Source: Alexandriicola marinus (GTDB lineage Bacteria; Pseudomonadota; Alphaproteobacteria; Rhodobacterales; Rhodobacteraceae). Taken from it: 64,000 nt of DNA. The stretch lies in assembly GCF_004000435.1 (NCBI RefSeq), contig NZ_RBVZ01000001.1:248001-312000 (forward strand), given 5' to 3'. This document shows positions 1-9,285 of the stretch, piece by piece. The notes under the pieces were generated by a model. The model had not been told where the DNA came from, made no database searches, and worked only from the letters and a program-made list of their open reading frames with translations. The position numbers and the translations under genes were made by a program. The number at the start of each line of letters is the position of its first letter. Position 1 is the stretch's first letter.

Positions 1-4
1 CGAA

Positions 5-676
5 ATGAAAGACGGCCCGAGCCTGATCAGATGGCCCAGCGACGCGCCCGCCGCGATCGTGATCTGGGGCGCGCTTCTGGCGCTGACGATCGGGGCGCTG
101 CTGTTCGGCCGCTGGTCGCTGAGCTTTGTCTCGGGCGCGACGCTGATGCTGTCGATGGCGCCGATCTTTCTTGCGCGGTGGTTTCGTATCGCGTTGCCGG
201 TGCCGGTCGTCCTCGGGATCATCCTGTTCGTCTTTGCGTCGATCTTTCTGGGCGAGGCGTTCGATTTCTACCGGCGGTTCTGGTGGTGGGATCTGGCGTT
301 GCACGGGTTTTCGGCCGTGGGCTTCGGCTTGTTCGGGTTCCTCATGACGCTGATGCTGTTCGAAGGGGATACCTTCGCAGCCCCTCCCTGGGCACTTGCG
401 CTGATCTCGTTCTGCGTCGCGATGACGGTCGGGTCCGTCTGGGAAATCTTCGAATTCGCGATGGATCGCAGCTTTGGCCTGAACATGCAGAAATCCGGGC
501 TGGATGACACGATGGGCGACCTGATCATCAACGCGGTCGGCGGTTCGGTCGCGGCGATCACGGGGTTCTTCTATCTGCGCGGGCGCAAGCGGGGGTTTCT
601 GAACCGCATCATCCGGCAGTTCATGCTGATCAACAAACGGTTCTACCGCCGCTGGCATCGTCGCCTGCCCAGATAG
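5..676 (+). CDS. integral membrane protein, DUF2238/YjdF-like
   Basis: The 223-residue protein has about five or six hydrophobic segments and a very basic C-terminal tail (about residues 193-223, rich in Arg and Lys). A conserved-looking core runs from WWWDLALHG through WEIFEF to GLDDTMGDLIINAVGG (about residues 95-180). This resembles the small YjdF/DUF2238 membrane proteins, where His, Glu and Asp residues lie at membrane edges. The start lies four bases inside the window, so its ribosome binding site cannot be seen and a longer N-terminus is possible. The function is unknown; the family assignment is by motif spacing only. rpiA follows on the same strand after 88 bases. Confidence 0.6.
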   Translation: MKDGPSLIRWPSDAPAAIVIWGALLALTIGALLFGRWSLSFVSGATLMLSMAPIFLARWFRIALPVPVVLGIILFVFASIFLGEAFDFYRRFWWWDLALHGFSAVGFGLFGFLMTLMLFEGDTFAAPPWALALISFCVAMTVGSVWEIFEFAMDRSFGLNMQKSGLDDTMGDLIINAVGGSVAAITGFFYLRGRKRGFLNRIIRQFMLINKRFYRRWHRRLPR

Positions 677-764
677 CCACCGACTTTGCCTAAACTTCCA
701 CGCGCCCCCTCGCGCGGGGCGGGCAATGATCCTATAAGACGTCGACCAACACAGGAGCCTGCCC

Positions 765-1553
765 ATGTCCGGAGAACTCTCGCCCATCGACAAGGCCAAA
801 TTCGTCGCCGCGAAACGGGCGACCCGCTATGTGGAATCCGGGATGCGGGTGGGCCTTGGCACAGGGTCGACCGCGGCCTGGCTGGTCCAGTGCCTGGGGG
901 AGCTGGTCCGCGAAGAGGGTCTTCGGATCAAGGGCGTGCCGACCTCCAGCCGGACGGCGGCGCTGGCGCGGGACGTGGGCATCGACGTGATCTCTCTCGA
1001 CGAGGCGAAATGGCTGGATGTCACGATCGACGGGGCCGACGAATACGACGGCAACCTCAACCTCATCAAGGGCGGCGGCGGTGCTCTGCTTCAGGAAAAG
1101 ATCGTCGCGACCGCCTCCGACCAGATGGTCGTGATTGCCGATATCTCGAAGCAGGTGGAAACGCTCGGTGCCTTTCCCCTGCCTGTCGAGGTGATCCCCT
1201 TCGGCTGGCAGACCACCAAGGCCCTGATCGAAGAGATGCTGATCGGTATGGATGTTCTGGGCCGCTCGACCAGCCTTCGGATGAACGGCGAAAGTCCCTA
1301 TGTGACGGACGAGGGCAATCACATCATTGATCTGCACCTCAACCGGATCGGCAATGCGCGGCAGCTGAGCCTTGTTCTCAACCAGATCCCCGGCGTGGTG
1401 GAGAACGGTCTGTTCATAGATATCTGCGACGCGGTCGTGATCGGCTATGGCGACGGCCGGGTCGAGGTTCGCGACATCGTGAAGGGCGAGATCGACACCG
1501 AGAGGTTCGATTTTCTCGAGGAAGACAACCTCTTTGGCGATATCGCCGACTGA
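765..1553 (+). CDS. rpiA: ribose-5-phosphate isomerase A
   Basis: This cytosolic enzyme interconverts ribose 5-phosphate and ribulose 5-phosphate in the pentose phosphate pathway. The 262-residue product has the family signatures GLGTGST (30-36), DGADE (89-93, containing catalytic Asp/Glu) and KGGGGALLQEK (102-112). Length is usual for bacterial RpiA plus a slightly longer C-terminal tail. The ATG is preceded by AGGAG about eight bases upstream. gor follows on the same strand after 95 bases; both serve redox metabolism, as the pentose pathway supplies the NADPH that glutathione reductase uses, so co-expression is plausible. Confidence 0.95.
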   Translation: MSGELSPIDKAKFVAAKRATRYVESGMRVGLGTGSTAAWLVQCLGELVREEGLRIKGVPTSSRTAALARDVGIDVISLDEAKWLDVTIDGADEYDGNLNLIKGGGGALLQEKIVATASDQMVVIADISKQVETLGAFPLPVEVIPFGWQTTKALIEEMLIGMDVLGRSTSLRMNGESPYVTDEGNHIIDLHLNRIGNARQLSLVLNQIPGVVENGLFIDICDAVVIGYGDGRVEVRDIVKGEIDTERFDFLEEDNLFGDIAD

Positions 1554-1648
1554 TCCGGCCCGCGGGCCAAGGGGCGGGTGCTCTGGCATTCTGCCCGGTC
1601 CTGTGGAATACCCCCGACCGACGACCTGAAATGCGCAGCCGAGGCCCC

Positions 1649-3103
1649 ATGTCTGACTACGATTACGATCTTTTTGTCATCGGCGGAGGTTCGGGCGGTG
1701 TTCGGGCGGCCCGTGTCGCCGCGTCGACGGGGGCGCGCGTCGCGCTGGCCGAAGACAACCGGATGGGCGGAACCTGCGTGATCCGGGGCTGCGTGCCCAA
1801 GAAGCTGATGGTCTTTGCCTCGTCGTTCCGCGAAATGATGCCCGAGGCCCGCGCCTATGGCTGGGAGCTGGAGGACGGTCAGTTCGAATGGCCGCGCTTT
1901 CATGAAAAGCTCGAGGTCGAGCTGGATCGTCTCGAGGCCGTCTATCGCAAGCTGCTGGACGGGTCCGGGGTCGAGATCTTCGACAGCCGCGCGAAAGTGG
2001 CGGGCCCGAACAGCGTGGCGCTTGCCGATGGCCGCACGGCCAGTGCCGGACATATCCTCGTGGCGACCGGGGGCCACCCGATCCGGCCGGAGATGGCCAA
2101 CGCAAGGTTCGGCATGGTCTCGGACGACATCTTTCATATGAAAGAGCTGCCGAAATCCATCCTGATCGTGGGCGGCGGCTATATCGCCTGCGAATTCGCC
2201 TGCATCCTGCACGGCCTTGGTGTCGAGGTGACGCAATTCTATCGCGGCGCGCAGATCCTGCGCGGCTTTGACGGCGAGGCGCGCGGCCTGATCGCCGACG
2301 CGATGGAGGAACGCGGGATCGATCTGCATCTCGGCACGAATATCGTCGAGATGCGCCCTGCCTCGGAAGTGGGCGGAAAGAGCGGCGCCGAGATGGGAAT
2401 GCCCGCCGAGGAACTTGGCCGTCACGATCACGACGAGGCCGATGCCGGGGCCGTGGCGCCCGTGCCGATGTGGGTCAAAGGCACCAACGGGATGGAAAAG
2501 ACCTTCGACCGCGTCCTGTTTGCCACCGGCCGCGCACCCAATACGCGCGACATGGGGCTCGAGGAGGCGGGGGTCGAGATCGGCCGCCGCGGCGAGATCC
2601 TCGTCGATGAATATTCCCGCACGACGGTGCCCTCGATCTACGCGATCGGGGATGTGACGAACCGGGTCAACCTGACACCGGTCGCGATCCGCGAGGGAAT
2701 GGCGTTCGTGGAAACGGTCTTCAAGGACAACCCGACGCCGGTGGATCACGAGTTGATCCCGTCGGCCGTGTTCACCCAGCCCGAGCTGGGAACCGTCGGC
2801 CTGACCGAGGAAGAGGCCCGCGAACAGGAGCCGATCGACGTCTATTGCACCTCGTTCCGGCCGATGCGTGGATCCTTTGCCGGCAAGCCTGATCGCGTCC
2901 TGATGAAACTGATCGTCAGCAAGCAGACGGACAAGGTTCTGGGATGTCATATCGTCGCGGACGAGGCGGGCGAAATGATCCAGCTGGCCGGCATCGCGGT
3001 CAAGATGGGCGCGACAAAGGCGGATTTCGACCGGACGGTCGCGGTGCACCCAACGATGGCGGAAGAACTGGTAACCATGCGGGACCCGATGCGGAGCGCT
3101 TGA
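1649..3103 (+). CDS. gor: glutathione-disulfide reductase
   Basis: FAD-dependent enzyme that reduces glutathione disulfide with NADPH. Seen in the 484-residue product: FAD-binding GGGSGG (12-17), the redox-active pair C43/C48 in GGTCVIRGCVP, a second dinucleotide site (VGGGYIACEFA), an ATGRAPNT segment, and a C-terminal HPTMAEE that carries the catalytic His-Glu pair. I chose the ATG at 1649 because GAGG lies about five bases upstream and the protein then starts right before the FAD fold; an in-frame ATG at 1631 would add six residues. Odd: an insertion at about residues 235-270 in the NADPH domain contains a short His/Asp-rich run (HDHDEAD), absent from E. coli Gor as I know it. Confidence 0.93.
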   Translation: MSDYDYDLFVIGGGSGGVRAARVAASTGARVALAEDNRMGGTCVIRGCVPKKLMVFASSFREMMPEARAYGWELEDGQFEWPRFHEKLEVELDRLEAVYRKLLDGSGVEIFDSRAKVAGPNSVALADGRTASAGHILVATGGHPIRPEMANARFGMVSDDIFHMKELPKSILIVGGGYIACEFACILHGLGVEVTQFYRGAQILRGFDGEARGLIADAMEERGIDLHLGTNIVEMRPASEVGGKSGAEMGMPAEELGRHDHDEADAGAVAPVPMWVKGTNGMEKTFDRVLFATGRAPNTRDMGLEEAGVEIGRRGEILVDEYSRTTVPSIYAIGDVTNRVNLTPVAIREGMAFVETVFKDNPTPVDHELIPSAVFTQPELGTVGLTEEEAREQEPIDVYCTSFRPMRGSFAGKPDRVLMKLIVSKQTDKVLGCHIVADEAGEMIQLAGIAVKMGATKADFDRTVAVHPTMAEELVTMRDPMRSA

Positions 3104-3186
3104 ATTCGTGGGATCGACCCACATTTGTGAAGGGACGGGTGCCGGACGACCGGTGGCCCGAACAGATAAAGAGGAAGACGAGCTTA

Positions 3187-4374
3187 ATGGCTGGTAACAA
3201 CGGAGGCCCCTGGGGCGGGGGAGGCCGCGGCCCCGGCGGAGGCGACGACGACGATCGTCGACCGCAGGGCGGGCGCGGACCCGGACAGGACGGACCGCAG
3301 ATCCCCGAGATCGATGACCTTGTGAACAAGGGCCGCGAGCAATTGCGCGTCCTGATGGGCGGGGGCGGCGGACGTCGCAATGTAAACGGCAGTGGCGGAG
3401 GCGGCCCGCAGGGCCCGATGCTGACACGTGGAACGGTAGGGATCGGCGCCCTAGTCGCGCTTGGTCTTTGGGCGTTCATGTCATTCTACACCGTCCGGCC
3501 AGAAGAACAGTCGGTGGAATTGTTCCTCGGCTCCTATTCGTCGACCGGCAATCCCGGTCTGAATTTCGCGCCTTGGCCGCTGGTGACCTACGAAGTCGTC
3601 AACGTGACCTCCGAACGGACCGAAAGCATCGGAACCTCGGGCGGCCGGAACGACAATCAGGGCCTGATGCTGACCACCGACGCCAATATCGTCGACATCG
3701 GCTTTCAGGTCGTCTGGAACGTGAGCGATCCCGCGAAGCTTCTGTTCAACCTCGCCGATCCTCAGCAGACGGTTCAGGCCGTGTCTGAATCGGTCATGCG
3801 GGAAGTCATCGCAGCGTCGAACCTCGCGCCGATCCTCAACCGGGACCGGGGTCTCATCGCCCAGACCGTGCAGGAAAACATTCAGGCAACGCTCGTGGAA
3901 TACGATTCCGGGATCAACGTCGTCCGGGTCAACCTCGACCGGGCCGACCCCCCCGCCGAAGTGATCGACGCCTTCCGCGACGTTCAGGCGGCGGAACAGG
4001 AACGCGACAGATTGCAGCGGACGGCGGATGCCTATGCCAACCGCGTTCTCGCCGAGGCGCGTGGTCAGGCAGCCCAGGTCATCGAAGAGGCCGAAGGTTA
4101 CCGTGCGCGCGTCACCAACGATGCCATCGGTCAGGCCAGCCGCTTTACTGCGATCCTGCAGGAATATCAGGCCTCTGAAGATGTAACCCGGCGCCGGATC
4201 TACCTCGAGACGATGGAGCGGGTTCTGGGTGACGTGAACAAGATCGTTCTCGACGAATCCGTCGCGGGTGGTGGCGGAAACTCGGGCACGGGCGTCGTGC
4301 CTTTCCTTCCGCTGAACGAGCTGACCCGGAACCAGGGCGTCGGTACGACCGCAATTCGTGATCAGGGGAACTAA
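3187..4374 (+). CDS. hflK: FtsH protease modulator HflK
   Basis: HflK and HflC form a large membrane complex of the stomatin/prohibitin (SPFH) family that surrounds and modulates the FtsH protease. The 395-residue protein begins with an approximately 75-residue Gly/Asp/Arg-rich low-complexity tail, then one transmembrane segment (about 82-100), an SPFH domain, and a helical C-terminal region with AEARGQAAQVIEEAEGYRA typical of the family. The start at 3187 gives the usual Gly-rich N-terminus; the frame is open further upstream into gor but only in shadow sequence. hflC begins four bases after the stop, so the two are co-transcribed. Confidence 0.93.
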   Translation: MAGNNGGPWGGGGRGPGGGDDDDRRPQGGRGPGQDGPQIPEIDDLVNKGREQLRVLMGGGGGRRNVNGSGGGGPQGPMLTRGTVGIGALVALGLWAFMSFYTVRPEEQSVELFLGSYSSTGNPGLNFAPWPLVTYEVVNVTSERTESIGTSGGRNDNQGLMLTTDANIVDIGFQVVWNVSDPAKLLFNLADPQQTVQAVSESVMREVIAASNLAPILNRDRGLIAQTVQENIQATLVEYDSGINVVRVNLDRADPPAEVIDAFRDVQAAEQERDRLQRTADAYANRVLAEARGQAAQVIEEAEGYRARVTNDAIGQASRFTAILQEYQASEDVTRRRIYLETMERVLGDVNKIVLDESVAGGGGNSGTGVVPFLPLNELTRNQGVGTTAIRDQGN

Positions 4375-4377
4375 GAC

Positions 4378-5283
4378 ATGAAAAAGACAGCATATCTCCT
4401 GCCGGCCGTTGTGATCGTCATCGCAGCCGCCCTGTCCTCGGTCTTTGTTGTCGACGAACGGGAAAAGGCGCTGGTCCTTCAGTTCGGCCAGATCGTCAAC
4501 GTTCAGGAAGAGCCGGGCCTTGGCTTCAAGATCCCTCTCATCCAGGACGTCGTGAAATACGATGACCGTATCCTGTCGCTTGACACCCAGACGATCGAAG
4601 TCACGCCGTCGGACGACCGCCGTCTGATCGTCGACGCTTTCGCCCGTTACCGGATCACCGATGTGGTCCAGTTCCGGCAAGCGGTCGGCGTGGGTGGTCT
4701 TCGCACCGCCGAGGCGCGTCTGACCGACATCCTCAACTCCCAGATCCGGGAAGTTCTGGGTGCCGATCAGGTGACCTCCGACACGATCCTTTCGGAAGAG
4801 CGGCGTGCCCTGATGAACCGGATTCGTGACCAGGCCCGCGAACAGGCACTGTCTCTTGGTCTTGATGTCGTTGACGTCCGGCTCAAGCAGACGAACCTGC
4901 CGGCGCAGAACCTCGATGCGACGTTTGCCCGGATGCGGGCCGAACGTGAGCGGGAGGCGGCGGACGAGATCGCCCGCGGTAACGAAGCTGCGCAGCGGGT
5001 TCGCGCCCTTGCCGACCGGACCGTGACCGAGACCCTCTCGGAGGCGGAACGGGATGCTCAGATCACCCGAGGTGAGGCAGACGCGCTTGCCGCGGCGACC
5101 TTCTCCGAAGCCTATGGCGCGGATCAGGAATTCTTTGAATTCTACCGCTCCATGCAGGCCTATGAGCAGGCGCTGACAGGTGCCAACTCGACCATGGTCC
5201 TCACGCCCGACAGTTCGTTCTTCGACTACCTGCTGAACTCGGATCGGGGCGGTCGGTCCTCGGTCGGAGATACGGGGCAGTAA
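4378..5283 (+). CDS. hflC: FtsH protease modulator HflC
   Basis: Partner of HflK in the membrane-anchored SPFH complex that controls FtsH. The 301-residue product has an N-terminal signal-anchor (about residues 4-22, Lys-Lys followed by a hydrophobic run), an SPFH domain beginning VDEREKALVLQFGQI, and a helical region (RMRAERERE..ADEIARGNEAAQRVRALAD). It starts immediately after hflK and is followed four bases later by the DUF2065 gene. In many proteobacteria a DegP/DegQ protease gene comes next; here none is present, and the operon appears to end with the DUF2065 protein. Confidence 0.94.
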   Translation: MKKTAYLLPAVVIVIAAALSSVFVVDEREKALVLQFGQIVNVQEEPGLGFKIPLIQDVVKYDDRILSLDTQTIEVTPSDDRRLIVDAFARYRITDVVQFRQAVGVGGLRTAEARLTDILNSQIREVLGADQVTSDTILSEERRALMNRIRDQAREQALSLGLDVVDVRLKQTNLPAQNLDATFARMRAEREREAADEIARGNEAAQRVRALADRTVTETLSEAERDAQITRGEADALAAATFSEAYGADQEFFEFYRSMQAYEQALTGANSTMVLTPDSSFFDYLLNSDRGGRSSVGDTGQ

Positions 5284-5287
5284 CGTC

Positions 5288-5482
5288 ATGGAGATGGCGC
5301 TACTCGCGCTGGGACTTGTTCTCGTTGTGGAGGGGCTGGCCTATGCGCTGGCCCCTTCCACTATCGAGACCATGCTGGAGCTTCTGCGCCGCATGCCGAT
5401 CGACCAGCGCCGCATGGTCGGACTGGGCGCGATCGCGCTGGGTGTGGCACTGATCTGGATCGCACGGGCGCTGGGCGCCTGA
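5288..5482 (+). CDS. DUF2065 small membrane protein
   Basis: A 64-residue protein made of two hydrophobic helices (about residues 2-18 and 44-62) around a short loop containing the motif RRMPIDQRRMVGLGA. This matches the DUF2065 family, which is often found directly downstream of hflC. Function is unknown. The start lies four bases after the hflC stop, so it is almost certainly the third gene of the hflKC transcript and may act with that complex; this last point is inference from position. Confidence 0.85.
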   Translation: MEMALLALGLVLVVEGLAYALAPSTIETMLELLRRMPIDQRRMVGLGAIALGVALIWIARALGA

Positions 5483-5562
5483 GCGCGGGCGGGATTGCAC
5501 CCGGCGGACGGTGGCGATAGCCAAGTCGCCAGACACCTTTCTCGGACAGGCAGGGATGCGGG

Positions 5563-8500
5563 ATGAGCCTTTGGGATTTCTGGATCGATCGCGGCGGCAC
5601 CTTCACTGATGTTGTGGGGCGCGACGCCGATGGCGGGCTGCACCCGCTGAAGCTTCTGTCCGAGAACAGCGAAAGCTATGACGATGCCGCAATCGAAGGC
5701 ATCCGGCGGCTCCTCGGCGGAACGATCGATCCGTCCCGGATCGGCACCGTCAAGATGGGCACGACGGTCGCAACCAACGCGCTGCTCGAGCGCAAGGGCG
5801 ACCGGACGCTCCTGCTGATCACCAAGGGGTTTCGCGATGCCCTCCGGCTGGCCTATCAGGCGCGGCCCGACATCTTTGCCAAGGAAATCATCCTCCCCGA
5901 GCAACTCTACGAGCGGGTGTTCGAGGTGGACGAACGCCTCCGTGCCGACGGAACGGTCGAACAGGCGCCCGATCTCGAGGCGCTGAAACCCGCACTCGAG
6001 GCGGCGCGGGCCGATGGCATCGATGCGGTGGCGATCGTGCTGATGCACGCGTGGCAATCGCCTGACCATGAACGGCAGGTGGCCGATGTGGTGCGCAAGA
6101 CGGGCTTTGCGCAGGTCTCGGTCAGCCACGAGGTCTCCCCCCTGATCAAGCTGGTGGGGCGTGGCGACACGACGGTGGTCGACGCCTACCTCTCTCCGAT
6201 CCTTGGCCGCTATGTCGCCCGCGTCGCGCGCGCGCTTGGCGCCACACCGCCGGGCGAGGCGGGGCCCACGCTGCAATTCATGATGTCGTCGGGCGGGATG
6301 ACCGCGGCCGAGGCCTTCCAGGGCAAGGATGCGATCCTGTCGGGCCCCGCGGGCGGGGTCGTCGGCATGGTCGAGACTGCGCGCATCGCCGGCTTCGACA
6401 AGGTGATCGGCTTTGACATGGGCGGAACCTCGACCGATGTCGCGCATTCGGCGGGCCATTACGAACGGGCCTTTGATACCGAGGTCGCGGGCGTCCGTAT
6501 CCGCGCACCGATGATGCGGATCCATACCGTGGCCGCAGGGGGCGGCTCGATCCTGCATGCCGATCCGGGCCGGTTCCGGGTGGGCCCCGACAGCGCAGGT
6601 GCCGATCCGGGGCCTGCCTGCTACCGCCGGGGCGGGCCGCTGACGGTGACGGACGCCAACGTCATGTTGGGCAAGCTGCGCCCCGAATTCTTCCCCCGCG
6701 TCTTCGGCCCCGATCAGGATGCGGCGCTGGATGCAGAGGCGGTCATCGCCGAATTCCGCGACATCGCCGCCCGCGAGGGGCGCCCGGCAGAGGAAATCGC
6801 AGAAGGCTTCCTCACCATCGCGGTCGAGAATATGGCCAATGCGATCAAGAAGATCTCCGTCCAGCGCGGCTATGACGTGACGCGCTACCTGCTCAATGCA
6901 TTCGGCGGTGCGGCGGGGCAGCATGCCTGCCTCGTGGCCGATGCGCTGGGCGTGACCTCGGTCCTGATCCATCCGCTGTCGGGGTTGTTGTCGGCCTATG
7001 GGATCGGGCTTGCGAAGGTGACGGCAAGCCGCCAGCAGGGCCTTGTCCGTCCGCTCGACGATGACGCCCTCCCCGAGATCGAGGCACTGGCCGAGGAGCT
7101 TTGGCACGCCACGCAGGCCGAACTGTCGGCGCAGGGCGTTCCGGTCGAGACGGCGACGCGCCGCACGGTTCTGCACCTGCGCTATGCCGGGGCGGACACG
7201 ACGCTCCCGATTCCTTACGAGGGAGATATCTGGGCTGCCCGCGCGGCCTTCGAGGCAGGGCACGAGGCCCAGTTCGGATTTCTCTATGACGATGGCCGCA
7301 TCGTCGTCGATGCGGTCGATGTGGAGGCCGAGGATGGCCGCGATTTCGCCAGCGTCGAAACCGAGACCGAGGCTTCCACGCATCGCCCCGATGCGGGCGA
7401 CGAGGTCGAGATCTTCTGCGGTGGCAGCTGGCGCCGCGCCGCCGTTCACCGGCGCGAGGCCCTGACCCCCGGGGCCACGATTGCCGGCCCCGCCCTGATC
7501 ATCGAACCCAACCAGACGATCGTGGTGGAGCCCGGCTGGGAAGCCGCGATCACCGCGCGCGATCACATCCTGATGCGCCGTGTCGAGGCGATGGCGCGGG
7601 CCGATGTGGCGGGCAGCGCCGAGGCCGATCCGGTCCTGCTGGAGGTGTTCAACAACCTGTTCATGAATATCGCCGAACAGATGGGCGTGGCGCTTCAGAA
7701 CACGGCGCAATCGGTGAACATCAAGGAACGGCTCGATTTCTCCTGTGCCGTTTTCGACGCCTCCGGTGCGCTGGTGGCCAACGCGCCACATATGCCGGTG
7801 CATCTGGGCTCCATGGATCGCTCGGTCGAGGCTGTGATCCGCAACAATCCCGTGATCCGCCCCGGCGATGCCTTCACACTGAACGCGCCCTATAACGGCG
7901 GGACGCACCTTCCCGATATCACCGTCGTCAGCCCCGTCTTCGACGAAGACGGCGAGACGATCCTGTTCTGGGTCGCCTCGCGCGGGCACCATGCCGATGT
8001 GGGCGGCACGGCGCCGGGCTCCATGACCCCGCTTGCCAAGGTCGTCGACGAGGAAGGCGTGCTGATCGACAACCTGCACATGGTCAAGGCCGGCCGTTTC
8101 GATGATGAAGGCCTGCGCAAGGTCCTGACCGATCATCCCTATCCGGCGCGCAATCCGGATGTGAACATCGCCGATCTCAAGGCGCAGGTTGCCGCCAATG
8201 CCCGTGGCGCGGCCGAGTTGCGCCGGATCGTGGGGGAATTCGGGCTCGATGTGGTGCAGGCCTATATGGGCCATGTGCAGGACAATGCCGCCGAGGAGGT
8301 CGCTCGTCTGATCGGCAAGCTGGAGGATTGCGAGGCCAGCTATGAAACCGATACCGGCCAGGTGATCCGCGTGGCGATCCGTGTCGACAGGGAGGCGCGG
8401 CGCGCAACGGTCGATTTCACCGGCACGTCGGAGGCGACCGACAACAATTTCAACGCCCCCGAACCGGTGACGCGGGCGGCAGTCCTTTACGTGTTTCGCG

Positions 8501-9165
8501 TGATGGTCGAGGCGCCGATCCCGATGAATGCGGGCTGCCTGCGGCCCATCGATATCGTGATCCCCGAAGGCTGCATGCTGCGCCCCAGCTATCCCCGTGC
8601 CGTCGTCGCCGGCAATGTCGAGACGTCGCAGCATGTGACGAACGTGCTCTTCGAGGCGCTGGACGCCCTGTCGAACAGCCAGGGCACGATGAACAACCTC
8701 ACCTACGGCAACGCCACCTACCAGTATTACGAGACGCTCTGTTCGGGGAGCCCGGCGGGTCGGATGAACGACGGCCGGACCTTCGACGGAACCTCCGGTG
8801 TGCATGTTCACATGACGAATTCGCGGTTGACCGATCCGGAAGTGCTGGAGCTGCGCTATCCGGTCCTGCTGGAGGAATTCTGCCTCCGTCCCGGATCGGG
8901 AGGGCAGGGCGCCCGGCATGGGGGTGACGGAACCCGGCGCACGACCCGGTTTCTCGAGCCGATGGATTGCGCGATCCTGTCGTCGCATCGCGCGCGCCCG
9001 CCGCGCGGGATCGATGGCGGCGGGGACGGGCAGGTCGGCCGCACCGAGGTGCGCCGCAAGGACGGCACGGTCGAGGTGCTCAATGCCTGCGATCAGACCC
9101 GACTGGAGCCGGGGGAGGCGGTGACCGTCGTCACACCCACATCCGGCGGCCTCGGACACGCGTGA
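5563..9165 (+). CDS. hydantoinase/5-oxoprolinase, fused HyuA-HyuB
   Basis: Members of this family hydrolyse cyclic amides with ATP: 5-oxoproline to glutamate in glutathione turnover, or hydantoins. The 1200-residue product joins an N-terminal HyuA half (1 to about 680; GGTFTD at 11-16, [14 protein letters not shown], a [13 protein letters not shown] nucleotide-binding motif) to a C-terminal HyuB half (from about 687, with [32 protein letters not shown]). The fused order and length resemble eukaryotic-type 5-oxoprolinase. gor is about 2.5 kb upstream, which fits a role in glutathione metabolism, though the exact substrate cannot be told. The start lies 80 bases after the DUF2065 gene; the gene could be separately transcribed. 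Confidence 0.9.
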   Translation: MSLWDFWIDRGGTFTDVVGRDADGGLHPLKLLSENSESYDDAAIEGIRRLLGGTIDPSRIGTVKMGTTVATNALLERKGDRTLLLITKGFRDALRLAYQARPDIFAKEIILPEQLYERVFEVDERLRADGTVEQAPDLEALKPALEAARADGIDAVAIVLMHAWQSPDHERQVADVVRKTGFAQVSVSHEVSPLIKLVGRGDTTVVDAYLSPILGRYVARVARALGATPPGEAGPTLQFMMSSGGMTAAEAFQGKDAILSGPAGGVVGMVETARIAGFDKVIGFDMGGTSTDVAHSAGHYERAFDTEVAGVRIRAPMMRIHTVAAGGGSILHADPGRFRVGPDSAGADPGPACYRRGGPLTVTDANVMLGKLRPEFFPRVFGPDQDAALDAEAVIAEFRDIAAREGRPAEEIAEGFLTIAVENMANAIKKISVQRGYDVTRYLLNAFGGAAGQHACLVADALGVTSVLIHPLSGLLSAYGIGLAKVTASRQQGLVRPLDDDALPEIEALAEELWHATQAELSAQGVPVETATRRTVLHLRYAGADTTLPIPYEGDIWAARAAFEAGHEAQFGFLYDDGRIVVDAVDVEAEDGRDFASVETETEASTHRPDAGDEVEIFCGGSWRRAAVHRREALTPGATIAGPALIIEPNQTIVVEPGWEAAITARDHILMRRVEAMARADVAGSAEADPVLLEVFNNLFMNIAEQMGVALQNTAQSVNIKERLDFSCAVFDASGALVANAPHMPVHLGSMDRSVEAVIRNNPVIRPGDAFTLNAPYNGGTHLPDITVVSPVFDEDGETILFWVASRGHHADVGGTAPGSMTPLAKVVDEEGVLIDNLHMVKAGRFDDEGLRKVLTDHPYPARNPDVNIADLKAQVAANARGAAELRRIVGEFGLDVVQAYMGHVQDNAAEEVARLIGKLEDCEASYETDTGQVIRVAIRVDREARRATVDFTGTSEATDNNFNAPEPVTRAAVLYVFRVMVEAPIPMNAGCLRPIDIVIPEGCMLRPSYPRAVVAGNVETSQHVTNVLFEALDALSNSQGTMNNLTYGNATYQYYETLCSGSPAGRMNDGRTFDGTSGVHVHMTNSRLTDPEVLELRYPVLLEEFCLRPGSGGQGARHGGDGTRRTTRFLEPMDCAILSSHRARPPRGIDGGGDGQVGRTEVRRKDGTVEVLNACDQTRLEPGEAVTVVTPTSGGLGHA

Positions 9166-9206
9166 CGGGGCCGGCAGGCCCTTGAAATCCCCCAAAGACC
9201 CCCTTG

Positions 9207-9254
9207 TTGCGAATTAATCGCAACTTACTTGACAAGATTGCGAATAAGTCGCAT
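9207..9254 (+). promoter_or_regulatory. tandem palindromic operators upstream of the metal ABC transporter
   Basis: Two related inverted repeats precede the transporter operon. The first is TTGCGAATTAATCGCAA at 9207-9223 (perfect 6-bp arms around 5 bases); the second is ATTGCGAATAAGTCGCAT at 9237-9254 (5-6-bp arms with the same 5-base spacer). Their centres are 31 bp apart, about three helical turns, so two dimers could sit on one DNA face. They flank and overlap the -35/-10 region. The TTGC-N-GCAA layout resembles sites of Fur-family metal regulators (Mur type) in alphaproteobacteria; the regulator identity is inference. Confidence 0.65.
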
Positions 9255-9257
9255 TTT
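9229..9257 (+). promoter_or_regulatory. sigma-70-type promoter of the metal ABC operon
   Basis: A consensus -35 hexamer TTGACA (9229-9234) is followed after 17 bases by CATTTT (9252-9257), a weak -10. The second palindrome lies inside the spacer and touches the -10, so a bound repressor would block polymerase. The first codon of the binding-protein gene is about 30 bases downstream. Confidence 0.5.
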
Positions 9258-9285
9258 CACGATTGTCACCACAGGAGGCCCTTCG

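Noticed and set aside
1445-3427. A 660-codon minus-strand frame over rpiA/gor/hflK
   Set aside because: Shadow of gor; it crosses three real genes and shows no recognisable domain.
5341-9195. A very long open frame on the minus strand (1284 codons) opposite the hydantoinase/oxoprolinase gene
   Set aside because: It is antisense to a well-supported gene, has no family motifs, and is rich in Arg, His, Gly and Asp as expected from a GC-rich shadow frame.
9166-9206. A terminator after the hydantoinase gene (GGGCC/GGCCC near 9168)
   Set aside because: Only a five-base-pair stem with no T-run; not strong enough to list.
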